A stretch of DNA of 47,676 bases from Clostridium sp. D43t1_170807_H7 (GTDB lineage: Bacteria > Bacillota > Clostridia > Clostridiales > Clostridiaceae), in contig NZ_JADNLK010000021.1 in the NCBI RefSeq assembly GCF_015555905.1, positions 1 to 47,676 of the forward strand, written 5' to 3'. Below, in pieces: positions 1-9,494 of the stretch. The notes beneath the pieces were generated by a model, which saw only the letters and a list, made by a program, of their open reading frames with translations, searched no databases and had not been told where the DNA came from. The position numbers were made by a program, and so were the translations under genes. Numbering within the stretch: the stretch's first letter is position 1; each line of letters starts with the position of its first letter.

Positions 1-6
1 ACAAAA

Positions 7-45
7 AATGGCTGAAAGCTAGATTTTATCTAACTTTCAGCCATT
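7..45. terminator. Bidirectional stem-loop terminator
   Basis: A 12-bp perfect stem built on ATGGCTGAAAG and CTTTCAGCCAT encloses a loop of about 15 nt. A run of A precedes it and a T-rich stretch follows, so it could stop transcription from either side. The gene it serves on the plus strand lies outside the window. Confidence 0.7.
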
Positions 46-73
46 GAAATTTTTATACTTTCCTATACATTAA

Positions 74-103
74 AAAAATGATGAATATTAATTCATCATT
101 TTT
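74..103 (-). terminator. Terminator of the DUF523/helical-protein pair
   Basis: A 13-bp stem (AAAAATGATGAAT pairing with ATTCATCATTTTT) with a 4-nt loop lies 20 bases beyond the stop codon of the minus-strand gene ending at 124. On the minus strand it is followed by T residues, as in a Rho-independent terminator. Confidence 0.75.
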
Positions 104-123
104 CATTTTTACAATATTTAAAA

Positions 124-1134
124 TTAGCCTAAAATATCAGTTAAATATTTTCTTAGTTCCATATCTAAAGAGTTATCTCTTAAGTACATTAATTTACTAT
201 TTATTTCTTCATCTTTATTATGTAAAGAATAAAAACTTAAAGCGGCCTTAAGTCTTAAATCTTCTGCTACAGATGATAAATCAAATTCACCATTTTCATT
301 CTTTAAAATTAAAGATAATTCTAATACTTCATCGCTAAGTGCAACCGCTTTTAAAAATATTAATTGTTCTCTTGTAAATGTTCCAACATTATTTATTATG
401 CTTAATGTAACATCGTATGCTGATTCGATATTATTATCATAAATATATTTTTTAAAATATATTTCTAGAGTTCTTAAAACTTTTGGATTATTTTTTACTT
501 GTGATAAAAATCCTAATGTTGAAATTATATTTTCAGCACTAAAGTTCTCCATTATATAAATGATGGAATCTATAATTTTATCTTCTTCAATTCCTTTAGC
601 AGCCATTTTACATAATAAGTTCACGGCCTTTATGCTACTACTAGATTTTTCATTAGCAATTTTTAATAGTTCATCAACACTATTTTCATTAAATGAATAT
701 AATATAGTTAATACGGCATTTTTTACAGCATTAGGCCAGGCTCCTAACCCATTATATCTTCCTTTTAATGCATTTGGTTTAGAAATACCACCATATAAAT
801 ACTCTGTTAAAGGTTGTATGTTTTCTATGCCTATTGCTTTTGCAGCTTCCTTTGCATATGCTTCCATTGAATCAAAACTTTGAGACTTATCAACTACTCT
901 TAATATTTCACCAGTTATTAAAGATTTTAATTCTTCTGGTGTAAGTTCATTTCTATTGTGAAATTCTTCTATATTATCTATTACAAAGTTATAATTAAAA
1001 CTATCAGTTTCAGTATTTGTAGTATTTATATTAGTATTGTCTTCCTCTTTTATTTCTTTTATATTTAAAGCTTCTTCTAAATCAATATCATCTTCGATAT
1101 CTTTTTTTCTTTTAAAAAAATCAAATATCCCCAT
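124..1134 (-). CDS. Hypothetical helical protein, 336 aa
   Basis: I do not recognise the family. The protein starts MGIFDFFKRKK, a short hydrophobic-plus-basic N-terminus, followed by an acidic, low-complexity linker to about residue 45. The rest is predicted from composition to be all-helical, with repeated helix pairs of the HEAT/ARM sort from about residue 90 to the end. There is no signal peptide, no transmembrane segment and no cysteine cluster. The start is supported by a TTAGGAGGT ribosome binding site. Its first 14 bases overlap the end of the DUF523 gene, so the two are probably translationally coupled. A scaffolding or protein-binding role is only a guess from the helical repeats. 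Confidence 0.7.
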   Translation of the reverse strand: MGIFDFFKRKKDIEDDIDLEEALNIKEIKEEDNTNINTTNTETDSFNYNFVIDNIEEFHNRNELTPEELKSLITGEILRVVDKSQSFDSMEAYAKEAAKAIGIENIQPLTEYLYGGISKPNALKGRYNGLGAWPNAVKNAVLTILYSFNENSVDELLKIANEKSSSSIKAVNLLCKMAAKGIEEDKIIDSIIYIMENFSAENIISTLGFLSQVKNNPKVLRTLEIYFKKYIYDNNIESAYDVTLSIINNVGTFTREQLIFLKAVALSDEVLELSLILKNENGEFDLSSVAEDLRLKAALSFYSLHNKDEEINSKLMYLRDNSLDMELRKYLTDILG

Positions 1135-1585
1135 TTATGTTACCTCCTAATTCAAGTTCACTTATTACATCTATAGATGATTCTTTTAATAATTGTGCTG
1201 TTAGGCCCATGCCTTTTATTTTAGTTCCATTAAATTTACCATCATATATATAATTAACACCACATGATGGGCTACCATCCTTTAGTATAGCTTTTTTAAT
1301 GTTTAGTTTTTTTGCAATTTGTAATGTTTCTTGTGCGCCTTTTATAAATTGTGATGTTACATCATTACCATTTTTATCGATTACTACTCTATTATTATTT
1401 AATATATTTAAAGACTCTCCTATAATCTCACTTGGTATTCGAGGTGTAGGTAATCCTCCTAATTGTTCTGGACAAACTAAAATTGCATTTCCAGAAGTAA
1501 ATAATTTATCACATATTTCATTATAATTATTCAATCCATTGTATTTACAATTTACTCCACACAAACATGCGCTTATTAAATACAT
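1121..1585 (-). CDS. DUF523 family protein
   Basis: The 154-residue protein matches the DUF523 family by its N-terminal MYLISACLCGVNCKY block and the later KDGSPSCG motif. The clustered cysteines near residues 7-13 and the Cys of SPSCG are the conserved family residues, suggesting a metal or Fe-S site, but no biochemical function is established. Its length is that of a single DUF523 domain. An AGGAGGGG ribosome binding site sits just upstream of the ATG. It is the first gene of a two-gene unit with the overlapping helical protein downstream; mutS2 ends about 80 bases away on the other side. Confidence 0.85.
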   Translation of the reverse strand: MYLISACLCGVNCKYNGLNNYNEICDKLFTSGNAILVCPEQLGGLPTPRIPSEIIGESLNILNNNRVVIDKNGNDVTSQFIKGAQETLQIAKKLNIKKAILKDGSPSCGVNYIYDGKFNGTKIKGMGLTAQLLKESSIDVISELELGGNINGDI

Positions 1586-1662
1586 AAAACCCCTCCTTAG
1601 TATGCTTTAATTATAGCATACTAAGAAAGGGTTTCAAATGAATTTCATTTATTAATTTAACT

Positions 1663-4020
1663 CTATTTTAGCTCTACGATGGTTACACCATCTCCACCTT
1701 CACCATATACTCCTAGTCTATATGATTTTACATGTGGATGTCTTTTTAACATATCATTAATAGCTTTTCTTAATATTCCTGTTCCTTTTCCGTGAACTAT
1801 AGTAACTTCACCTAAGTTTCCTAAGTATGCTTCATCTAAATATTTATCTGTTCTGTAACAAGCTTCTTCAGAATCCATTCCTCTTAAGTCTATTCTACTA
1901 TCAACAGATTTCATATTTAGTTTAACTTCTCTTTTCTTTTTTTCTTTTTTCTTTGGCTCTTCTGGAACCTTTCTTAAATCTTTTAGTTTAACACTAATTT
2001 TCATTATTCCTGCTTCTACCTGTACATCACCTTTGTTATCAGGAGTTGATACAATTATTACTCTTTGATTTAAAGATGGTAAGAATGCTTCCATACCAAG
2101 AGTAACTTTAGTAATAGCTTCACCAGTATTTTCTCTAGACTTAATTATAGCTGCTTCCTTTTCTTCAAGACTAGCTTTAAGTTTTCTTCTTTCTTCTTCA
2201 AGTCTATTTCTACCACCTTCAGCTATTCCCATTTTTTCAAGCTCTCTCATTGCTTTAACTATTTCATCAGCCTCATCTTTTGCATTAGAAATAATTTGCT
2301 TAGCTTCTTGACGAGCTTCATCATAAACTTTATCTCTAACTGTATCTAGCTTTTTAAGCTTTTCATCATACTTCTTTTTTAGGTTTTCTGCTTCATCTTT
2401 GATTCTTTTCGCTTCTCTTGCATCACGATTAGCTATTATACTCTTTTCTTGAAGATCTCTAATTAAATCCTCAAATTGTAGATTTTCTTCAGACATAAAA
2501 TCTTTAGCCTTTATTATAACATCTTCACTTAATCCAAGCCTTTTTGATATTTCAAAAGCATTAGATTTACCAGGAACACCTATTAATAATCTATATGTAG
2601 GTCTCAATGTTTCTACATCAAATTCAACAGAAGCATTTTCAACACCGACTGTTCTTAAAGCGTATCCTTTTAATTCACTATAATGTGTTGTAGCTATAAT
2701 TCTACATCCTCTTTTATTTAAAGTTTCGATAATTGCAACAGCTAATGCAGCACCTTCAGTTGGATCAGTTCCTGAACCTAATTCATCAAATAGTACCAAC
2801 GAATCAAAAGAAGCAGCTTCTAAAATTGTTACTATATTAGTCATATGTGATGAAAAAGTTGATAAAGATTGTTCTATACTTTGTTCATCACCTATATCTG
2901 CAAAAATATCTTTGAAGAAACCAATTGATGAACCATCTTTTGCTGGTATTAATAATCCACTTAGTGCCATTAGATGTAATAAACCAACAGTTTTTAATGT
3001 TACAGTTTTACCTCCTGTATTAGGACCTGTAATCATAAGTGTAGTAAACTCTTCACCTAAATATATATCAGAAGGAACCACTACTTTAGGATCAATTAAA
3101 GGATGTTTTCCACCTAAGATATCGAAACTTCTGTCGTTTCTAACAGTTGGCTTTATTGCATTTAATGAAGAAGCATATTTTCCTTTAGCAAATATAAAAT
3201 CTAGCTCTCTTAGAATGTTAGAGTTACTTTTTAAAGCGTCAATATTATCATGAACCTTTGCAGAAAGCTCACTTAATATTCGTTCTATTTCAGCTTTTTC
3301 TTTAAGCATTAATTCCTTGATTTCATTATTTAAATTAACTAAACTAATTGGTTCAATAAAAAGTGTTGCACCAGTAGAACTTTGATCATGCACAAGGCCA
3401 GGTACTGCACCTTTATACTCTGATTTAACAGGAATTACATATCTATCTCCTCTCATTGTGTAAAGAGAATCTTGTAAATATTTTGAGTTAGCCCTAACAA
3501 TAGAATTAATTTTTTCTCTAACAGATGAATTTTTTTCTTTTAGACTTCTTCTTATATTATATAAAGTTCCACTTGCTTTATCACTTATTTCATCTTCAGA
3601 AATAATAGCAGAATCAATCTCATTTTCAAGATTTTTAAGTGGTACTAAAATATAAGCTAAATCTTCAAGATGTTTATAGCCTATTTCTTCCTCCTTTCTT
3701 GAAACATATTCTTTGAATCTTCTAGAACATCTAAGCATTGATCCAATTTTCATTAATTGTCCTGGATTTAATGTACCACCTTTACTAGCTCTTTCAAGTT
3801 CTTCTTTTGTTTCATGTAAGCCTTCAAATGGTGGAGTCCCTTTTTTTATTAATATATCTAAAGCTTCATTAGTCTCTTCTAGTTTATTTTCAACTTCATA
3901 AATTGAATTATATGGAGAAAGAGCATCTATTAACTCTTTCCCACCACTAGTTACAGCATAGCTTCTAAGCTTATTTTTCACTTTGTTAAATTCTAAAATT
4001 CGTAAAGTTCTTTCCTTCAT
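1663..4020 (-). CDS. mutS2: Endonuclease MutS2 (ribosome rescue/recombination ATPase)
   Basis: At 785 residues it has the full MutS2 layout: an N-terminal lever/clamp region, an ABC-type ATPase with Walker A GPNTGGKT near residue 330 and Walker B LVLFDELGSGTDP near residue 410, a long charged coiled coil at about residues 520-640, and a C-terminal Smr domain from about residue 710 with IDLRGM and VHGKGTG. MutS2 does not act in mismatch repair. In Bacillus it splits collided ribosomes, and elsewhere it suppresses homologous recombination through the Smr nuclease. The LDLR-type nuclease motif is largely kept (as IDLRG). The start has a GGAG-type binding site. The small membrane gene ends 20 bases upstream. 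Confidence 0.95.
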   Translation of the reverse strand: MKERTLRILEFNKVKNKLRSYAVTSGGKELIDALSPYNSIYEVENKLEETNEALDILIKKGTPPFEGLHETKEELERASKGGTLNPGQLMKIGSMLRCSRRFKEYVSRKEEEIGYKHLEDLAYILVPLKNLENEIDSAIISEDEISDKASGTLYNIRRSLKEKNSSVREKINSIVRANSKYLQDSLYTMRGDRYVIPVKSEYKGAVPGLVHDQSSTGATLFIEPISLVNLNNEIKELMLKEKAEIERILSELSAKVHDNIDALKSNSNILRELDFIFAKGKYASSLNAIKPTVRNDRSFDILGGKHPLIDPKVVVPSDIYLGEEFTTLMITGPNTGGKTVTLKTVGLLHLMALSGLLIPAKDGSSIGFFKDIFADIGDEQSIEQSLSTFSSHMTNIVTILEAASFDSLVLFDELGSGTDPTEGAALAVAIIETLNKRGCRIIATTHYSELKGYALRTVGVENASVEFDVETLRPTYRLLIGVPGKSNAFEISKRLGLSEDVIIKAKDFMSEENLQFEDLIRDLQEKSIIANRDAREAKRIKDEAENLKKKYDEKLKKLDTVRDKVYDEARQEAKQIISNAKDEADEIVKAMRELEKMGIAEGGRNRLEEERRKLKASLEEKEAAIIKSRENTGEAITKVTLGMEAFLPSLNQRVIIVSTPDNKGDVQVEAGIMKISVKLKDLRKVPEEPKKKEKKKREVKLNMKSVDSRIDLRGMDSEEACYRTDKYLDEAYLGNLGEVTIVHGKGTGILRKAINDMLKRHPHVKSYRLGVYGEGGDGVTIVELK

Positions 4021-4040
4021 AAATTTCTCCTATATAAACG

Positions 4041-4376
4041 CTATTTTTTTATATCTTTTGATAATTTTTGGTTATTAACAATTAACAATATTGTTACTAT
4101 AATATTTATAATTAAAATTGATATATTAATTATATTCTCATAATAATGAGTTTTTCCAATAAAAGAAGAAATTAAAATTAGCATTGCACAAACTATTATA
4201 GCAAGTAAAATAATACTTGTTTTCCAATTATCTTTTATTTCAGCTGTTATTGTAAGCTTTTCATTATAAGATAAATTTTTGAACCAATCTGTTCTAATTA
4301 TAGATGATGATTTTCTCATTTGAATAATACCAAATATAAATACAGAAACTAATAATAATATATTTATTATTTTCAT
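4041..4376 (-). CDS. Small membrane protein, 111 aa
   Basis: No family is recognised. Three hydrophobic segments are visible (about residues 3-19, 54-73 and 80-101), with a polar stretch between the first and second that contains the RTDWFKNLSYNEKL region. The SD sequence AGGAGGGGG overlaps the stop codon of the U32 gene 11 bases upstream, so it is translated from the same message as that gene and mutS2. The tail is lysine-rich and probably cytoplasmic. Nothing in the sequence points to a specific role. Confidence 0.7.
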   Translation of the reverse strand: MKIINILLLVSVFIFGIIQMRKSSSIIRTDWFKNLSYNEKLTITAEIKDNWKTSIILLAIIVCAMLILISSFIGKTHYYENIINISILIINIIVTILLIVNNQKLSKDIKK

Positions 4377-4387
4377 AGCTCCCCCTC

Positions 4388-6748
4388 CTATTCTATTCCT
4401 CTTCTAAACAGCCCTTTAGTATAATTACTCTTATCATAAGATTCATTATTTTTATACATATTAATTACTTTTTTTACTTCTTCATAATTTTCATCTCTAA
4501 AATCAAATCTAAATGTCTTAATTCCCATTTCCTTCAGCATACTAATTTCATCAAATAAATTTAGTGGTACTGGATTCAAGATATAACTTCTGCAGAATAA
4601 ATCAGTCATTACTCTATTTTTTTCATTTACTCTATCTATAAGAGTAAATTTATCTCTGGTACAAATAGCATTACATTCTACATTAGTTTTTCTACCTCCA
4701 AAAGTACTTCCTATTGGACAATATTCACTAATCATAAGCTCTGGTTTACCATAAATAACATAGGCATTATTTCCTTTATTTTTACGAGTTATTTCTTTAA
4801 TTTCTGTCCTATTTAATTCCATGCTTAATGTAGGAATTGAAATTTCTCTTTGATAAAATTCTAAACTCTGAGAGTTCATTATATTAAGTTTATAATCACC
4901 AATTATAATAAGTGAATCTTTATATATGTTAATTAATCCTATATTAGAAGTTATTATTCCTTTTATGTAAGGTTTAGCCTTATCTATAAATTTACATACC
5001 TTATCAAATTCACCTTTTATTATAGAAGATGTTTTTATGTATAAATTTATATCTCCATTTACCCTATCAAATGTATCAATTAAGTCAGATATTCTAAGAG
5101 CACCTAATTCCCTACTAAATATGTCAAAAGCTATATGTTTAACTTTACAATCTAATAATGCATTAAGTTGGTCTTTTGTAATACAACTATATATTTCAGA
5201 AATATTAATATCATTATTTATTGAATCAGATAAATTTTTATCCTCTTTCTTTGGACGTTTTCTTCTATATTTCTTACAAATGCTTTTAGTGATACCCTCT
5301 AAAGCATCTCTTCTTAAATTATTTAAATCAGCAATACGTAAGAATCCATCTTCGAATTCAGTAAACTCAATAAAATCTAATTTAAATGGGATATCACCAG
5401 ATTTTTTTAGTGCTTCTTCAATTCTTTCTTTATCTAAAGGTCTTTTTTCTGCTTTTTGTACAATTTCACCACTAAATCTATATTCTTTATTATTATGTAT
5501 TATGTTTAGTTCAATTGGAGAATTAACAGCAAATTTAACTCTTGCATTTAAAGAAATTTTCTTATTATAAGGTTTAATATAATCTTCTAATTCATCAAAA
5601 AGTTGTTTATTTAAGCTCTTAAATAATTCATCACCTTTTTTATAATCTATAGGGAAAAGTTTAACGATATCTCCTCTTTTAGCATTGGAAACTTCTTTTC
5701 CATTCAATAAAATTTTACTTACTGAGAAGCCTTTATCTCTATATCTAACTCCATCGCCTAAAGATAAACTTTCTTTAAGTTTAATTTCACCTGATTTTTC
5801 TACTACTCCTAGTGGAACTCCAGCATTTTTTGGAGAGTTGAAACTCATCATATCCCTACCAGTATTACCTTTTAAATATGCGTTGGTAAATCCACTTCTA
5901 TTAAAGAGTTGTAGTAACTGTCCTTTACCTTCTTGTACATTGTATTTTTTCTTAAATAATACCTTATCTACTGCTTTTCTATAGTTATCTACTACTCCAG
6001 CTACATATTCTGGTCTTTTCATTCTTCCTTCTATTTTTAAAGAATGAGTTCCACTTTCAACTATATCTTTAATATCATCTATAGTACACATATCTTTTGG
6101 ACTTAATAAATGTCCTTTTTGCTCACCAGATTTTTCACCTTTTAATATATATTCCATTCTACAAGGTTGAGCACATCTTCCCCTATTACCGCTTCTTCCA
6201 CCTATTATTGAACTCATTAGACATTGCCCAGAATAACTAACACAAATCGCCCCATGAACAAACATTTCAGTTTCTATCATTAAATCTGTAGATATATATT
6301 TAATTTCATCAATTGTCATTTCTCTAGACAAAACAACCCTATGAAAGCCTTTTTCTTTAAAATATATAGCAGCTTCTCCATTATGAATTGTCATTTGTGT
6401 AGAAGCATGAAGTTCAAAGTCAGGATAATCTTCTTTAATTCTTTTGAAAAGACCTAAGTCTTGAATTATTAGAGCATCGGCACCTATTTCATATAAATAT
6501 CCAACATATCTAACAGCTTCTTCAATTTCATTTTCTTTTAGTATTGTATTTATAGTTACATAAATTTTCACACCATAACTATGGGCATAATCAATAGCTT
6601 TTTGCATGTTTTCATTATCAAAATTCGATGCATAAGCTCTAGCAGAAAATTTGTTTCCACCAAGGTAAACAGCATCAGCCCCCTTATTTATAGCAGCATA
6701 CAAACTTTCCATACTTCCAGCTGGTGCTAGAACTTCTATTTTATTCAT
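4388..6748 (-). CDS. U32 family protein with DUF3656 domain (RlhA/TrhP-like)
   Basis: The first 300 residues form the U32 TIM-barrel-like domain, with the family signature HGAICVSYSGQC near residue 163 and further Cys in GRCAQPC. A DUF3656 domain follows at about residues 385-500 and an additional C-terminal region runs to 786. Proteins once called U32 collagenases are now known in several bacteria to be Fe-S, prephenate-dependent RNA hydroxylases: RlhA (with DUF3656) acts on 23S rRNA and TrhP on tRNA wobble uridines. The DUF3656 domain favours an RlhA-like role, though this is inferred. The start has TTAGGAGAG upstream. It leads an apparent operon with the small membrane gene and mutS2. Confidence 0.85.
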   Translation of the reverse strand: MNKIEVLAPAGSMESLYAAINKGADAVYLGGNKFSARAYASNFDNENMQKAIDYAHSYGVKIYVTINTILKENEIEEAVRYVGYLYEIGADALIIQDLGLFKRIKEDYPDFELHASTQMTIHNGEAAIYFKEKGFHRVVLSREMTIDEIKYISTDLMIETEMFVHGAICVSYSGQCLMSSIIGGRSGNRGRCAQPCRMEYILKGEKSGEQKGHLLSPKDMCTIDDIKDIVESGTHSLKIEGRMKRPEYVAGVVDNYRKAVDKVLFKKKYNVQEGKGQLLQLFNRSGFTNAYLKGNTGRDMMSFNSPKNAGVPLGVVEKSGEIKLKESLSLGDGVRYRDKGFSVSKILLNGKEVSNAKRGDIVKLFPIDYKKGDELFKSLNKQLFDELEDYIKPYNKKISLNARVKFAVNSPIELNIIHNNKEYRFSGEIVQKAEKRPLDKERIEEALKKSGDIPFKLDFIEFTEFEDGFLRIADLNNLRRDALEGITKSICKKYRRKRPKKEDKNLSDSINNDINISEIYSCITKDQLNALLDCKVKHIAFDIFSRELGALRISDLIDTFDRVNGDINLYIKTSSIIKGEFDKVCKFIDKAKPYIKGIITSNIGLINIYKDSLIIIGDYKLNIMNSQSLEFYQREISIPTLSMELNRTEIKEITRKNKGNNAYVIYGKPELMISEYCPIGSTFGGRKTNVECNAICTRDKFTLIDRVNEKNRVMTDLFCRSYILNPVPLNLFDEISMLKEMGIKTFRFDFRDENYEEVKKVINMYKNNESYDKSNYTKGLFRRGIE

Positions 6749-6871
6749 AAAAATCTCTCCTAAATTTAAAAAGTTAATGTAATCTTTCGTTTAAAATCTA
6801 TAAGTATTTACTATTAATCTAGTATAACTACTTATTGTTATAACATAATTACTATTGTTTTTCTATACTAA

Positions 6872-6911
6872 TTAAGATAAGTCCGCTCAATGATGAGCAG
6901 ACTTATCTTAA
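6872..6911 (-). terminator. Stem-loop at the end of zapA
   Basis: A stem of TTAAGATAAGTC and GCTCA pairs with TGAGC and GACTTATCTTAA, with one mismatch and a 4-nt loop. The last codons and the stop of zapA (6903-6905) form part of the 5' arm. The following T-run is weak, so it may be a terminator or a 3'-end stabilising hairpin. Confidence 0.6.
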
Positions 6912-7913
6912 TAGTGGATTTTTATCTCTTTTTTCTACCGCTAGATTGAATTGAGTATCAATAAGTTTTTTTTCTAAATCTAAAACTTTGTACTTATAGT
7001 TTTGTAGTTGGAAGTTAATATCCTTATTACGTAACCTATAAGTTTCCTTCTTCTTTAAAGCATCTTGCAATTCTATTTCTAATGAATTAATCTTTTTTTC
7101 CATAGTGATTTTTTCTTCTAAACTTTGTTTTTCATTTAATTCCTTAAACTCTTCTAATTCAGCTTCTTTAAATTTTATTGTTTCTCTTAATTTATGTTCA
7201 GTTTCTTTTAATTCTGAATTTTCAATAGAATAATTATTAACTTGATTTTGATATGTTGATACTTTTTCTTTAAGATCATCATTTTCATCACTTAATATAA
7301 GATTAATTTTTTGTGTTTTTTCTAATTTTGTAATGGCTTCTTCAAATTCAGAAATTGATACTCTATTATTTATTTCATCAGTACAACTTTTAACCTTATC
7401 TTCAAGTTTTTGATTTGTACTTTGCAAGTCTAATAATTCTTTGTTTAACTCTGAAATTTGAGTTTCATTATTATTGTTTATTTCAGTTAATGTTTTTACT
7501 TTCTCTGTTAACTCTTCACTTAATAATTTATAGCTTTCTAACTCTTTTAACTTTGATTCCATATCAAAGATAACAGAATTTAGAGACTCAACTTCCGAGG
7601 CCCTTGCTTTTGCAGTTTCGTCTATTTCAACTTTAAGTTCTCTTAATCTTTCTTTTAATGTTAAATGACGTTCTTCAAGAGAATTTTTTTTCTTAGTAAT
7701 ATTTCCAATTTCTAAATCACATTTAAAAAGTTCATCAGCAATATTAACAGCAGTAAGAACTGCAGCAGAACTTGTACTTAATTTTTTATTGCTTCCTGAA
7801 ATTTCTCTTATTTTAGTATCTACATAAGCGGCAACTTCAGACAAATATCTTTCATCTTCTTTTCCTCTCAAATTATATTCAATACCATTTATTACAACCG
7901 TTACCGTATTCAT
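6903..7913 (-). CDS. zapA: ZapA-like cell division protein with long coiled coil
   Basis: Residues 1-85 match ZapA: MNTVTVVINGIEYNLRGKED, a YLSEVAAYVD stretch and a hydrophobic helix ending in AAVLTAVNIADELF. ZapA tetramers bundle FtsZ filaments at the division site. Typical ZapA is about 90-140 residues. Here about 240 further residues are heptad-rich, charged and without tryptophan, as in a continuous coiled coil, ending in a short RDKNPLLR tail. The start has AGAGGTG upstream. A promoter with TATAAT lies at 7948-7953. It is transcribed away from the radical SAM gene, and the U32 gene follows after a stem-loop. Confidence 0.8.
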   Translation of the reverse strand: MNTVTVVINGIEYNLRGKEDERYLSEVAAYVDTKIREISGSNKKLSTSSAAVLTAVNIADELFKCDLEIGNITKKKNSLEERHLTLKERLRELKVEIDETAKARASEVESLNSVIFDMESKLKELESYKLLSEELTEKVKTLTEINNNNETQISELNKELLDLQSTNQKLEDKVKSCTDEINNRVSISEFEEAITKLEKTQKINLILSDENDDLKEKVSTYQNQVNNYSIENSELKETEHKLRETIKFKEAELEEFKELNEKQSLEEKITMEKKINSLEIELQDALKKKETYRLRNKDINFQLQNYKYKVLDLEKKLIDTQFNLAVEKRDKNPLLR

Positions 7914-7947
7914 TATATTACACCTCTCGAATTTTCATTATGCCACA

Positions 7948-7953
7948 ATTATA
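7948..7953 (-). promoter_or_regulatory. Probable -10 box of zapA
   Basis: On the minus strand the hexamer is TATAAT, preceded by TGTGG, which resembles an extended -10. The -35 at 17-bp spacing (TAGTTA) is poor. It sits 35 bases upstream of the ATG. Confidence 0.5.
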
Positions 7954-7990
7954 CCACAGTTGACCTAAAATAACTATATGTTACCTTAAA

Positions 7991-8019
7991 TTGATTAATG
8001 TAATATATACTGATATACT
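7991..8019 (+). promoter_or_regulatory. SigA-type promoter of the PflX-like gene
   Basis: TTGATT (7991-7996), 17 bases, then TATACT (8014-8019). The predicted start of transcription is near 8026, about 14 bases before the ATG, leaving room for the ACGAGGTG binding site and little else. Confidence 0.65.
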
Positions 8020-8039
8020 AATTTTTACGAGGTGTTTAT

Positions 8040-8945
8040 ATGGATTATATGAAATTATTAGAAAATTGTACTTTATGTATGAGAAATTGTAATGTAAATA
8101 GAAATAAAGGAATTAAAGGCGTATGCAATAGTACTAATAGTATAAGAATAGCAAGAGCTGCTCTACATTTTTGGGAAGAGCCATGCATTTCAGGGAAAAG
8201 TGGCTCAGGAACAGTATTCTTTTCTAATTGCAATTTAAAATGTGTTTTTTGTCAAAACTATAAAATATCAAGTGAAGGATTTGGAACAGAAATAACAATA
8301 GACAGATTAGCAGAAATATTCTTAGAATTACAAGATAAAGGAGCAAATAATATTAATTTAGTTACGCCAACGCACTTTGTGCCACAAATTATAGAATCAT
8401 TAAAAATAGCAAAGAATAAAGGGCTTAATTTACCTATAATATATAATACGAATTCTATAGATACATTAGATACAATAAAAACTTTAAATGGATACATAGA
8501 TGTTTATTTACCTGATTTTAAGTATTTTGAAGATAAATATGCCTTAAAATATTCAAAGATAAAAGGATACTCGAAAAATGTATTAGAAGTTATAGATGAA
8601 ATGGTAAAACAAGTGGGGCATCCGAAATTTAATGAAGATGGAATTATTGTGAAAGGAGTTATTGTAAGACATTTATTATTGCCTGGATTATTATTTGATT
8701 CAAAAAAGATTATTGATGCAATTTATAAAAAATTTGAAGATAGTGTGTATATATCATTAATGAATCAATATACGCCAATGTACAATGCTAAAATGTATCC
8801 TGAAATTAATAAAAGCATTAATGAAAAAACATATGACTCTATTATTAATTATGCCCTTTCATTAGGAGTAAAAAATGGATTTATTCAAGAATCCGGAACT
8901 AATTCAGAAGAATTTGTACCAGATTTTAATAATAAAGGTGTATAA
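8040..8945 (+). CDS. PflX-type radical SAM protein
   Basis: The 301-residue protein has the radical SAM motif CNLKCVFC (residues 64-71), which binds the [4Fe-4S] cluster that cleaves S-adenosylmethionine. Four earlier cysteines (LENCTLCMRNCNVN and GVCN) suggest an extra cluster. This pattern and length fit the COG1313 PflX family, homologues of pyruvate formate-lyase activating enzyme whose substrate is unknown. The gene stands alone, divergent from zapA and convergent with the following gene. No glycyl-radical enzyme lies nearby, so the true partner cannot be inferred from context. Confidence 0.85.
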   Translation: MDYMKLLENCTLCMRNCNVNRNKGIKGVCNSTNSIRIARAALHFWEEPCISGKSGSGTVFFSNCNLKCVFCQNYKISSEGFGTEITIDRLAEIFLELQDKGANNINLVTPTHFVPQIIESLKIAKNKGLNLPIIYNTNSIDTLDTIKTLNGYIDVYLPDFKYFEDKYALKYSKIKGYSKNVLEVIDEMVKQVGHPKFNEDGIIVKGVIVRHLLLPGLLFDSKKIIDAIYKKFEDSVYISLMNQYTPMYNAKMYPEINKSINEKTYDSIINYALSLGVKNGFIQESGTNSEEFVPDFNNKGV

Positions 8946-8953
8946 AATAAAAA

Positions 8954-8977
8954 GGATAGTTTAATACTAAACTATCC
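8954..8977. terminator. Terminator between convergent genes
   Basis: A 10-bp perfect stem GGATAGTTTA / TAAACTATCC with a 4-nt loop. On the minus strand it is followed by CTTTTTATTTT, so it mainly ends the 8967-9494 gene. The stop codon of that gene lies inside the 5' arm. Confidence 0.75.
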
Positions 8978-9494
8978 CCATTTTACTAATAACACTATCA
9001 ATTATTTGCTTTCTTTTTTGACTTAAATATTCACTATAAAAAGCTTCTTGTTCTTCTAGACTTAATTTATCTAAAATTTCACTATTAATACTATTTAGTA
9101 CTAATTTATTAATATCAAGTCTATAAGTTTTTTTAATTCTATTAGTAATTTCATTATATTCTTCTAATGATCTGCTTTTTTTATATTTTCTTATTAATGA
9201 GTCTAAAGATGTATCATATTTTTTAATTTTATAAATTATTGAGTTTAGAGTAGTTAATTTATTTTTTAGGAAATAAATTTCATAAGCTTGTTTACATTTA
9301 ATTAACTCATTAATAGTATATTCAATATTGTTTATATTAAATTTAACGATTCCATCGTTAAAAGCCTTTTCTATGATATAGTTTAAAATTTCATTATTAT
9401 CCTCTAATAGTAAATTAGATTTTCCGCCAACTATTTCCAAACCTTTTTTTAATTGATTAATTTTTTCATTTAATCCTCTATCCTTTATTTCCAT
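8967..9494 (-). CDS. Hypothetical charged helical protein, 175 aa
   Basis: No family is recognised. The protein is rich in Lys, Glu, Ile and Asn, with no cysteine cluster, signal peptide or membrane segment. Much of it, especially residues 60-175, looks helical (for example the repeated charged stretch KKYDTSLDSLIRKYKKSR). A strong GGAGGG site precedes the ATG. It is a single gene with its own terminator. Upstream is a 360-base gap before htpG. Confidence 0.65.
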   Translation of the reverse strand: MEIKDRGLNEKINQLKKGLEIVGGKSNLLLEDNNEILNYIIEKAFNDGIVKFNINNIEYTINELIKCKQAYEIYFLKNKLTTLNSIIYKIKKYDTSLDSLIRKYKKSRSLEEYNEITNRIKKTYRLDINKLVLNSINSEILDKLSLEEQEAFYSEYLSQKRKQIIDSVISKMGIV

